From Manduca sexta (lineage: Eukaryota > Arthropoda > Insecta > Lepidoptera > Sphingidae): a stretch of 64,000 nucleotides of DNA. The notes under the pieces were generated by a model. It saw only the letters and a list, made by a program, of their open reading frames with translations. It had not been told where the DNA came from and did no database searches. Shown piece by piece: positions 25,477 through 37,400 of the stretch. The stretch is from NCBI RefSeq assembly GCF_014839805.1, contig NC_051123.1, positions 4,880,727 to 4,944,726 of the forward strand, in the 5' to 3' direction. Made by a program: the position numbers and the translations under genes. The stretch's first letter is position 1. Each line of letters starts with the position of its first letter.

Positions 25477-25576
25477 ATGCCGGAACTTGTATTTAGTTTT
25501 ATTAGCGTGCTTGTACACATCGTTCTTTGTACAATAAGTCAGACTTATCCTTTCCTTTTGAGTTTCGCATCGATAA
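25477..25576 (+). CDS. possible first exon with signal-peptide-like sequence
   Basis: ATG at 25477 opens a 33-codon frame, MPELVFSFISVLVHIVLC then SQTYPFLLSFASI, ending at a strong GTAAGT donor in phase 1. The hydrophobic stretch resembles a signal peptide or membrane anchor. I could not find the next exon. An acceptor near 28457 would give only a few more codons before a stop. Unrecognised; it may be chance. Confidence 0.25.
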
Positions 25577-25784
25577 GTAAGTAAACAATTTTGTTATTGC
25601 ATTGTACGTATAAAATATATTTTGTGTTTTTTACCTCCTGAATCATTATGAATATTTGAATATAAATGATTGCCAGAAAACTGCACTGCATTTACTTGCT
25701 TATTACATTTCCACATGCTTTTATTTTATATCTATAAATAAACAAAACATATTTAAATTTCGACAGCCTTGGTTGCGAAATTAT

Positions 25785-26005
25785 ATCACGATGCGACTGC
25801 AGTAATGAGGTTCTGGTTCATTCCCGAGTTGGACAAAATGATATTAGTTTCTCTATTAGCCCAGAATTTCTACTCAATATGGCAATAGGCTCCCCCCCTC
25901 ATATCATGGGATGCATGACATATAGCAAAAATTTATGCACCTGTTGAATCCCACCTACCCCTTTGGGTACAAAAAGTGTGACTGTAACATGTGTGTGTGT
26001 ATTTC
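25785..26005 (+). mobile_element. old degraded SINE, related to family A
   Basis: Shares the order of blocks with family A (ATATGGCAATAGGCTCCCCC, ATCATGGGATG, CCCCTTTGGGTAC, then GTGTG repeats) but with many substitutions and a damaged head. Confidence 0.55.
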
Positions 26006-26089
26006 ATAATTGAATAACTTCTGTAATTTTTTATTGCTAATTACATCCAAATTGTTCCCCGAAAGGAAATAAAAATTACACTACTTTAG

Positions 26090-26385
26090 ATTTTTTTGTA
26101 TTTTCATTTTCAAAATTTTTTACTGGCTTCAAAAAAAAGGAGGTTCTCAATTTGAATGTATGTTTTTTCCTGTGTGTTTGTTACGTGATTACTCTGCCAT
26201 TTGTGGACCGATTTTCAAAATTATTTTTTTGTTTGAAAGGAGATATTTCTAAAGTAGCTCTATAGTCACCAAGTCAAGATCTGATGATTGGATTCTGGAG
26301 AAATGGCGAGCATTTAGTAAATTATTTTTATGTTTGAAAGGGCATTTGCCATTTGGTCTCATGATTATTACTTACACAAAAAAGG
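26090..26385. repeat. insect interspersed repeat next to the Penelope-like element
   Basis: Contains AAAAGGAGGTTCTCAATTTG and a following block (GTGATTACTCTGCCATTTGTG) that I recognise as a common lepidopteran repeat motif. It borders the left inverted repeat of the Penelope-like element. Confidence 0.35.
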
Positions 26386-28335
26386 AAAAAATAAAAACTT
26401 TCTAACAAAAAAGAAAACTGCCTTCAAAAACCAAAAAAATATTTAACATTACCTATATACTGGTTACTAATTTTGGAGTTGGTGCCTATTAAAAATTAAA
26501 CATTAGTAATGATTTCTTAAGTTAGAAATTTAAATTAAACTATTTTAGGGATTTTATCGCAGTTTTAATATTTTACTTTTCTCCCGACGTTTCGAAGACT
26601 GCAGCCTTCATGGTCATGGGGGGAAATGAGGTGTTATTCATCCGCAAAGTCAGAGTTACAATATCTACCTACATTTACAAAATATATACAAATCTTTAAA
26701 ATTTATTAGCTGTTGGTGGTCTGATCTACGCAGAATGAGCACACAATGACTTTGGGTTCCGATTTAATTAAATGTAGAACTGAATCCCAGGCTTGTGCAA
26801 GCTTCCAACCATCTTCCCTATTGAAATTAGGATGTTTTTTAATTTGAATAGCCTTGCGGATCATCCTACGCAGAAATCGGTCTTCTTTGGCACGGATTTG
26901 TGGCTTGTCTAGTCTCAGACAATGGTTGGAGCCTCCTTCAGAGTTTTCAGCGACTGCAGACTTCGTAGAGCGTCGATGTTTTACGTCAGCTATATGTCCT
27001 TTTACACGGATCCCTATATTTCGTTTTGTTTGGCCTATATAAGAGAGGCCACAGTTGCAATCTATTTTGTATACTCCCGGTTCTTGCAGAAGTATATGGC
27101 ACTTGACAGGTGGTAAAAATTTACTAATCTTCTTAGGCGGCTTAAAATAAGTTTTAATTGAAGCACGCTTCAGGATGTAGCCGATCTTGTCGATGACTTC
27201 TCTCACATATGGTAGTACAACCGGAACACGTTCAATTGTGGGTGGTTTCACTCGGTTTCTGTGACGTCGGCGTGGAATTTGGAGCTTGTTGTCTCGCAGT
27301 ACTTGTCTGACATGTTGTAGCTCAGTGGCCAGGTGTTTCTCGTCGCAGATTCCTTGTGCTCTCTGAAACAAAGATTTGCCCACGGTAGCTAACTGTTTTG
27401 GATGGAGATGAGATTCGCCGTTCAGATATGTATCATTATGGGTCTGTTTCCGATACACAGTATGACTTAAGGTCTGGTCAGGATTACGGATGATTAAAAC
27501 ATCTAAGAAAAGAGATTTATTATGTTCTAACTCCATAGTAAATTGGATTTTATTATTGATGGAGTTAAGGTGATTTAAAAATGCAGTTACTTCGTCAGAT
27601 GGTAAAATAGTGAAAGTATTGTCTACGTACCGTTTGTTTTTACAAACGGAGTGACCGGGGCTGTGGTCAGGGCTGTCTCCTCGAAGACCTCCATAAATAT
27701 ATCGGCGACTACCGCAGATACAGGGGAGCCCATCGCTACCCCCTCTACTTGTATATAGAACTGATCATTCCAAAACATATAGCGAGATGTAAGGCAATGT
27801 TGGAGTAGTTCTGCATATTCCACAGGAATGTTATTCTCTGCTAACTTCCTAGATACAATTCTGATGCAATCTTGTACTGGTAAGCTCGTAAATAGAGAGT
27901 GGACATCAAAACTGACCATAGTTTAATTTTCAGCTAATTTTAGGTGTTTAATGTCGCTGACAAATTGGTACGAGTCCTTCACATACGCTCCAGTGTTTCC
28001 TCTAAGTGGTGAAAGCACTTTTGCTACGTGCTGAGCCAATCTGTTGATCTGTGTGTCGATCTGACTCACGATAGGACGTAGCGGAGCATTTAGTTTGTGT
28101 ATTTTCGGTAATCCATACAGTTTAGGCGGTTTTGGACACATAAACATTAGTCATTAAATTTGCTAGTTAAGCTAGATAAATACTTGAACAAATGTACGAA
28201 AACAATGATGGATTGTTATTAGGTACTAACTCCAAAATTGGTAACCAGTATATATATATGTATAGTTAATGTTACACAATTTTTTGGTTTTAGTGGTTTT
28301 TGAAGGTGGTTTTATTTTTTGTTAGAAAGTTTTTA
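26386..28335 (-). mobile_element. Penelope-like retroelement bounded by inverted repeats, 5' truncated
   Basis: The minus strand encodes a Penelope-type reverse transcriptase fused to a GIY-YIG endonuclease. The ends are an inverted pair about 100-125 bp long (26386-26492 and the complement of 28212-28337) sharing ATAAAAACTTTCTAACAAAA, CCTTCAAAAACC, TACTGGTTAC and TTTTGGAGTT. The coding part begins within the RT domain at about 28147, so the N-terminal region is missing. Whether the inverted pair is the element's own terminal repeat or two copies of a neighbouring repeat cannot be decided from one copy. Confidence 0.75.
26706..28147 (-). pseudogene. Penelope-like reverse transcriptase with GIY-YIG endonuclease, broken
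   Basis: Read on the minus strand from 28147: YGLPKIHK (RT motif), then a TAA at 27925-27923 in frame. It continues with SFDVHSLFTSLP (motif A), GVAMGSPVSAVVADIF (motif B), then a frameshift near 27640-27670. Motif C follows as RYVDNTF, the second Asp of the usual YVDD being Asn, and FLDVLI. The C-terminal part from 27536 to 26706 includes GVYKIDC...SYIGQTKRN, the GIY-YIG nuclease signature. One stop, one shift and a missing N-terminus make it non-functional. Confidence 0.85.
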
Positions 28336-28485
28336 TTACATTTTCAGACCTTTTTCAAAATGGCATATTCAATTTTATTTTTCTTCATTATTAAAGTCTC
28401 ATATATTATTAATTCTGGAAAAGCACAAGACAAATGCATGTTTATTTTATTGTCCAGGTGAAGAGGGGTAAATAAAAAAATCTCA

Positions 28486-31400
28486 ATGAATAACAACCTG
28501 GCAAAGATGATAACGGAGCAACTACGGAATCCAAACGAGCTGGACATAAGCCTAAGAATGGAGTTTGGACCATTTGAAACAGTACATAAATGGAAAAGAA
28601 TGTCGGAGTGTTACGAGTTTGTTGGGGCAAGGTAAATTTCATTGATTTATTCAAAAACCAATAGAACCGTTGGATATATTTCTAAGTAATATAATTTAAA
28701 GTAGTTTTTAGCTTACAGATTAGTTTTTGGATTAACTATAAGAAATTTGTAAGATTTAAGCTGTTCTTGACAGAAAATAGATTTATTGTGATAGTAACAT
28801 ATGATGACTTAGGGGCCGTTCAAGTATTACGTAACGCAATTTGGGGGGAGGGGGGTCTTGTTAAACGTCACGATGCGTTACAGGGGCGGGAGCGGGTTCT
28901 CGTACAAAGCGTTTTTTTATTTTGAAACAATAACAAAGGTACTTTTAGCGAGTTTCCGGTATTATTTCTAAAAAAAATTGTGACTTTAGAATTACATAAC
29001 TTTTGGAGAGGGGTTGGGGGCCTACAAGAAAACGTTACGGCGCGTTACATGGGGGAGGGGGGGGGGTTCAAAAATCTTCAAAAATTGCGTAACGTAATAC
29101 TTGAACGGCCCCTTATCGCTAGGTATAGGTCATTCATTACCATTAACAATGGTAGTAACGGGTCTTGACCACAGTGTCTTCAGTTTTTACTGGTTGTTAA
29201 CAGTAAATATTCTCAAAGCACTCAAGATTAACTTATTTCAATATTGTCTCACTCAATTGCTATGCTTCCTAAAACCCTGAATGCTCCATAATAAACAGGA
29301 TATTCAGTGGCGTAGCTTTCCATAGAGGAGCCCTATATCTATATTTCAATGGCTCCTAAATAAACTATTGTATCTGAAAAAATATCGACATTCATTTTTC
29401 TTACGTTTTTCTATCTCACTACTGTTTACTATCAAACCCATTAAAATAAGTTAGTAAATGATACCTTGATAACGAAACACTAAAAAGTGAATATCACTAT
29501 TTTTACAGATACGATAGTTTACTTAGGAACCATAATATTGTTTGGTATTCTTCAGGGCAATAAGAAAGTTTGGGCACTCGCTTAGTTTAATAACTGACAC
29601 ACTGATATGGCTGATACGACGATACGCCTCTGATAGTCATTAAACCTTTTAAATATCCCACAGACGGAGCAAGCATACAGCAGTAGCATACAAAGACGCT
29701 CTATACGTTTTTGGAGGAGACAATGGCAAGTCAATGTTAAATGATCTCATCAGATTTGATATCAGGGAGAAGTCTTGGACTAAAACTGGTTGCATGGGAG
29801 TACCGCCTGCTCCTAGATATCACCATTCCGCTGTGGTAAGTGGATTTTATAATAATACTCGTTGGAGTTGTTTTCTTATCTAATTGTATATTATCTATAT
29901 TAATGTTGAAAAAAAAGTGTAGCTTTAGGTATTGTGATATCAAAATACTTATATGAACTTAATAGGGGACCGTCCTGTGTTTGATTTTGTACATTATTCT
30001 ATATGTAATGGTTAATAATACGAAAATGAAACCCTCCTGCGAAAACTGCATTAAAATTGGTAAAAAAATGAGCCAGTAATTCATATTTCAAATATTACTA
30101 TGTGCCGAAGTGGGGATATCGCTTCATCTCTTTCTTTCGCACGCGTCGTAATGCCCGATGACGTCACGTGGGTATTGCGCCCCTTTTCTGTTTCATGTAA
30201 CTTACCCCTTCTACCGAAATTGAAAGACATATAACTTGTTGATTTTTTACCGGATTTAAATAATTATTTCTGTGTTGTAATTTATATAACGTAAATATTT
30301 GATAATAGTAAAGAACAAAAATGAGTCCGGTCCCCTATTATGAGCCATGACATCAGGAAATAATACAATAGAATAAAATAAATGCTGACCTACAAAAATT
30401 TATGGTTGCAGCTTAAATAATCTTTATTATACAATGAATCTTCATATTCAGTTGTAACCATGCATATTATATAGGTTTTTACTACTATGTAATAACTACA
30501 GGGTTAATATGTTCAGTAAAAATATGCATTCTAAGAATAGACATGAATAACATAATAAATACATATTTCGGTTTTGTCATCAGGTCCATCGATCATCAAT
30601 GTTCGTTTTCGGTGGATACACGGGCAATATACTGGCCAACTCAAACTTAACCAACAAGAATGATTTATTTGAGTACAAGTTCCAAAGCGCTCAGTGGGTG
30701 CAATGGAAGTTTACTGGACAGTAAGTGAATTACTTTTCATTAATGCTTAAGCAATAATAATAATATCAGCTCTGGATTATATACTGTCCTACTGTTGGGC
30801 ACGGGCCTCGTCTACTATTGGGAGGCAATAGGCCTTAGTTCACCACACTGGTCTAGTGCGGGTTAGTAGACACACACCCTCGAAAATTCCTAATAGAGAA
30901 TGCTTAAGCAACCACTTGTCTATTGTAAAAGTCACAATTGATTATAAACAGTTTTTTATGTTCGGCTATAGCACGCAAGTTTGTAATGGCCGCATATATG
31001 CTATAAGGACGAAATTCGCGCACGGATAAGACTGATGTAAAAAAATTTAGCAGCTTTAAGAAATCATTATATATAGAAAATTCTAATAATGTCTTCATTT
31101 GTAATGCTTACTGATAAGATTTTTTGTTTGGTTTATTTTTAAGACCGATCTGACAAATGCTATTGGCAACATTTATTTCTTTAGTTTTATTTTTTTGTGA
31201 CATAGGGGGGACAATGGAGCATATTATTCACCTGATGGTAATTGCTGCCACACTCGAACATCAATACCAGGGGGCATAGAGATGCGGTGCCGGCCTTAAA
31301 GGTGGAAATATGCTCTTTTTTTAGGTGGTCAGGTCGTATCTGAAATGCTGCTGGCGGCAATTTGTTCTATGGTTTTGTAGTAACTAAAAATTTCAACTGG

Positions 31401-34400
31401 TGAAACAAGCGGGTCATAATATAATTAGGTGTGTCAGTCCAAATTTTAAAAGTATTAATCCATTTACCAACATAAATTACTTCCTTATTTTCAAAAGATC
31501 TGAAATAGTTGTAAAGACCAAAACGGGTAACAAGTTCATTAAACTGTGACCGTATTTAAAACAAAATGAATATATTTTGACAGAGAGCCAGTGCCCAGGT
31601 CGGCACACGGCGCGGCGGTGTACGACGACAAACTGTGGATATTCGCTGGATACGACGGCAACGCGAGGCTCAACGACATGTGGACGATAAATCTGGTGGT
31701 GAGGGACTTTTCTATGGCTTTCGTTATTGTAAGTCAATGTGACTCCACGCCGTGTGAAAAAGCTTCTTAGTTAGGCTTATGATTGTCTTGAATGGCATGA
31801 GATATCCACCTGTAAAATTAGATACTTTATCTGGACATTTCACTTACCATCAGGTACAGTGAAGTCACTTTGCGGTGCCAAAATAAAAACTAATAAACAC
31901 AACGTGACTTTTATGTCGCCTAATTACGAACCTTCAAATTGGTTAACCATATTATTGATAAATCTTCATTAACACAGTACATCATCATCAACATCATCAT
32001 CAGACCTCCTGCTACTTTTATCAGGTCATTTGTCCACCTCGTGGATGAACATGGGACGTACATAATATATAGTTTTTTTTTATATCCAGGGCGAGAATCA
32101 CCAATGGGAAAAGGTGGAGCAGAAGGGCCAGTGTCCTCCAACATGCTGTAACTTCCCCGTGGCGGTGGCGCGCGGCAAGATGTTCGTGTTCAGCGGACAG
32201 AGCGGCGCCAAGATCACCAACGCGCTGTTCCAGTTCGACTTCGAGACCCATACGTGAGTCACATTATAGCGATTCAAACTTTTTGTATAATATTTAATTT
32301 TATATTCTATATTATGGTTACAAGTAATGAAGGCTACTAATGATAAGAAATTACCACAATTTATTAATATACTATGGTATAGAGGAGTAATTTATATATT
32401 GTGCTCAGTGTTGCCAGTTACCAAGTTTGGAAAGTCAAAGGTATGGTGGACAATTTGATGAGTTGTCGTTTATATACTATGCTCAAAGCATTTTATGCTG
32501 GTTTTCTCACAATGGTATAATCTTAATCCCGTATCCCGCTATATTATAAGAAAAATCACCCACAATTGTTGATGATTTGATTGAAAGGTTGAAGGTTCTT
32601 TTTTCCCTAATTTATCTTGTTCTTAAAACGCATAAATTGTTAGTTGTTGACTGCCTCGGTGGCGTAGTTGTATTGCATGCCCGGTACAATAGCGCTCTGA
32701 GGTCTTGGGTTAGAATCCCGGGTCGGGCAAAGTGATATTTGGGTTTTCTGCTCAGTATCAGCCTAGAGTCTGGAATTTGTGGCGATAGGCTCGCCCCCTA
32801 TCACATCATGGGACGGAACATACATGACGAAAAGTGGGTGCCCTAGTTGCGCCTCTGCATACCCCTTCGGGGATAAATGCGTGATGTTATGTATGTATGT
32901 ATGTATAAATTATTAGTTATTTTAAAATTGCAATTACTACCATTTTAAGTTAGTTTTGTGCAGATTTTTCGTAGGTGTTTTTGAAGAGTTACAAGTAGAG
33001 GTGTGTGCAGATGGTCGCGCGTGTGCACGGAGCACCTGCTGCGCAGCGCGGGCCCGGCGCCGGCGCGCCGCTACGGACACGTCATGGTGGCGCACGCCAG
33101 GCATCTCTACGTGTTCGGCGGCGCCGCCGACAACACGCTGCCCGCTGACCTGCACTGCTACGATATTGACACGCAGATGTGGTGAGTGGGGCTGGGGAGG
33201 GTATGGCGGAATAAGCTGTGATAAAAAATGCAAGATAAATGAAAACTTGTGTGATTCTTTTGAGTTAGTATAATATTGAATAGCGATAGCCTAGTTGGTT
33301 GTGGAACGGACTGCCGAGACGAATGTTCGCAGGTTCAAATCCCAAGGGCACACCTCTGATTTTTCTAAAAAATTATGTGTGTATACTTTGTGAATTATCG
33401 CTCGCTTTACCGGTGAAGGAAAACATCGTGAGGAAACCTACATACCTGAGAAGTTCTCTATAGGAATTTTCGAGGGTGTGTGAAGTCTACCAATCCACAC
33501 TAGGCCAGCGTGGTGGACTAAGGCCTAATCCCTCTCAGTAGTAGAGGAGGCCCGTGCCCAACAGTGGGACAGTATATAGTACAGAGCTGATATATATATT
33601 TTTTTATAATTGTGTACAAATAAATTATTTCATTTCATTTCATCTCACCAGGTCGGTAGTGAACCCGGCCCCGGACTCGCAAATCCCGTCGGGTCGGTTG
33701 TTCCACGCGGGCGCGGTGGTCGGCGATGCGCTCTACATCTTCGGCGGCACGGTCGACAACAACGTGCGCAGCGGCGAACTGTTCCGCTTTCAGGTAATCA
33801 GATCATAGATAATCATAGTGATTAGGATAAAATGTCTAAGGTTATTTTTGAAACCTTCATAGTAGATTTATACCTTATAACTCCAAGAGACGGAATCATC
33901 AATCTACTTCTTTTATAGGAATTCACAGGGTGTTTGAAAAAGAGGGGATCAAATATAAATCACATATAAAAAGAATGATGATGATTTATAATTTACTATA
34001 ATATTACACTGCCACTTATTTCATACCAGCTACGCGTTCCACATAAGTATACAGGGTGTTTTAAAAAGGGGGTAAAAAACAAACTACACACTAACACAAT
34101 TTTTATCTCATCAGTAAATAAATTACAAATATCTCTACAGTTATCTAACTACCCTCGCTGCACCCTCCACGACGACTTCGGCCGCATTCTGAAGTCGCAG
34201 CAGTTTTGTGACGTCACGCTGCTGGTTGGCGATGAACAGACGCCCGTGTTGGCTCACCAAGCGATGCTGGCTGCGAGATCGCAATACCTTAGGGCTAAAA
34301 TCAAGTGAGCAAAATATAATGAAATATAATCAATAGTTTTTAAGAAAATCGCGAACTTATATACTACATTAATACGGAACCTCCTTTTCATAGCTTTTTT

Positions 34401-37400
34401 TATTGCTTTGAATGACGAGACGAGCTTGCCGTTCGCCTGATGGTAAGCGATACGACCGCCCATAAACAAGAAAAACCATCCAAAACCTGGATTTACAAAG
34501 TATGGTTTGGTATTACATTGAACTCGCCATACTGAGACATGAGATATTAAGTCTTATTATGTCCAGTAGTTACACTGGCTGCAATGTCCTTCAAACTGAA
34601 ACACAATAGTGGTTTAAAAATAAAAGAAATATATGCCGTAATGATAAAGAATTATCATACTATTTGATAAGGCGTGTATTTTGTATCTTTTAACGTCAAA
34701 TTATTACACGGTGAATGATGATCTTTTTTGGGTTCGATTCAAAATCGCTGTTTATTTTTATTTTTATTTTTATGGGTAAGAAGTCTTTGCTGCTATGTTG
34801 AATTTGTCGACGACTTATGCGACGACCAGAAAATACTTTTTAATGTCGATTGTTTTAAAAAAAATTGTGCCAGACAAGCCAAGCTGAAACAATATTACAT
34901 ACATAACATCACGCATTTATCCCCTAAGGGGTATGCAGAGGCGCAACTAAGGCACCCACTTTTCGCCAAGTATGTTCCGTCCCATGATGTGATAGGGGGC
35001 GAGCATATCGCCATATCGGGCACAAATTCCAGACTCCGGGCTGATACTGAGCAGAAAAACCCAAATATCACTTTGCCCGACCCGGGATTCGAACCCAGGA
35101 CCTCAGAGCGCTTTTGTACTTTTGTACCGGACATGCAATACAACTACTCCACCGAGGCAGTCGAAATGTTGAAACAATATTATGTTCATATTATATTGGC
35201 TTTAAAGTATACTATTTGCATAACAGGGAAGCAAGAGACGAACTCGCTAAGAAAATAGCATCAGGAGAAGAGAAGGCGTCCGAAGTTTATTCGTATAAGA
35301 GTCCGCCGCAGTTGACGGTCACTTTGCCCGAAGCCACGCCCGAGGCGTTCAACATGGTACTGAACTACATATACACGGATAGAATAGACCCCACTGAGAA
35401 AGGTGAGCGGATATAAGAAATATTCTATCTAAACTCTTAGAAATAATGTAATTTTTTTTTATAATGTATAATCTTTTTATATGTTTTTTATAGTGTGTTG
35501 CTATCCGATATTTGTAAATAAAATAGATTTATTATACTCACAGCATATTAGTTCTTCTTTTTACGATATAGGCCTCGACCAGCCAATGCCCGATGACTAC
35601 ATAGTACGGATTAGGGTGCGTTGGGAGCGTCTGCGTGGAATGTGGACCTTATGCATCTCGTTGAATGGATCACTCGTTTTTTCCAGAGTTACAAACAAAG
35701 CCCGTCGTTGTGTGTTCCAATATGACCGCAACATATGGATAAGGTTTAATGAAATCTATGCATACATCTCGATCCGTACTTTTGCTAGTTCTATAGTTAT
35801 TTCACGATTGGTACAGCGGTGTTGGTTACTTATTCCAGCCGAAACATTTAAGATGTATTTGTATCAGACGAGAACCCAGCGTCCCCGGCGACGGTGCTGC
35901 TGGTGATGGAGGTGCTGCGGCTGGCGCTGCGGCTGAGCATCCCGCGCCTGCGCGGCCTGTGCGCGCGCTACCTGCGCGCCAACCTCTGCGCCGACAACGT
36001 GCTGCCCGCGCTGCACGCCGCGCACCACGCCCGCCTCGCCTGCATCAAGGAGTACTGCCTCAGGTGCGCGGCACGAGTCGTGAGCACGCCACTGATTGGT
36101 TGATGTGTAACGCGCCGATCTCTCGCCTGATTGGTTACTTAGTCAATGCTCGTTGTCTATTGGCTTACACGTGCCAAGCGGCTACTATACACTAGATACA
36201 TATACATCCAATTTGTATATACGCGAGCATTTCGATAAATATTTTCCTTCGCCATTTGGAAATATACAATACTTTTGTTTTTATAGGTAACGTTTTTCTT
36301 TAAGACATATATAAATAAATTATAATAACAGTTATAGCAAACTATTAAAACAATCACGAACTTATCCAACTTATGAGGAATAATATAACCTATATAACCG
36401 TGCAGGTTCGTGGTGAAAGACTACAACTTCACTCCGATCGTGATGTCGAGCGAGTTCGAGCGCATGGAGCAGAGCCTGATGGTGGAAGTGATCCGCCGCC
36501 GCCAGCAGCCGCCGGCCAAGCCGCCCGCGGCCAACGAACAGGACCAGGAGATCGTCGGTATGTTACCTTACTCATATTTTATATAATATTGTTTATAAAC
36601 CAAATACCAGATGCTTTGAATTTAAAGTAAATTTCTAGTTTTATTGATGTTACTGCAGAATGTATAAACACACGTAACAAACCACACTACGCTTAACAGT
36701 TTAATTTATTTTAAATGATCACTCGAGACAGTCAGTCATTTCCATGGTTGTGTGTGACGCAGGCACGACGCTGGAGCAGGACATGTGCGTGGTGGTGGGG
36801 GGCGGTGGCGCGGAGCTGGCGGACGTGCGCCTGCGCGTGGGCAGCGCGACGCGTCCGGCGCACCGCTCGGTGCTGGCCGCGCGCGCCGCCTACTTCGAGG
36901 CCATGTTCCGCTCCTTCTCGCCCACGGATAATATTGTCAATGTGAGTGTGGTTCTGCCTTGTGTTAGGCTATTGCTTTTGTACACAGCGATAGTAATTTT
37001 ATGAATTAGAATGTTTCAATTATTTTAATTGAACTGTTATGCTTTTTTATACATCTTGGGCTATCTCTGCTCCACTCTATGGCTGACTGAGGTAGAATGC
37101 CCTTGGCATTAAGTCACCCTGTATACCATGTGTATAGGTTGTTTAAATGAATAAAAAATGTAGCAAACCACATTAGATCAAAATGCCACTTAGTTTTTCT
37201 AATCTAACTTAAATGTGAGAATTTTGTTACGAAACATTTGAAAATATGACCTTGCCAAAACAATACATTGTTATATAACAAACATACAATATTCTCAAAA
37301 AATACCATCCCTAACAAAACACTATTAAAAATAAAATATTTTTATCAGATACAAATCTGCGACACTGTGCCATCGGAGGAAGCTTTCGACTCTTTACTGC

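Noticed and set aside
34728..35258. 176-residue plus-strand open frame in Lztr1 intron 8
   Set aside because: Most of it is the antisense of a family A SINE; similar frames appear in the other copies.
35481..35906. 141-residue open frame before Lztr1 exon 10
   Set aside because: It overlaps exon 10 in a different frame and the upstream part has no homology I recognise or conserved motif.
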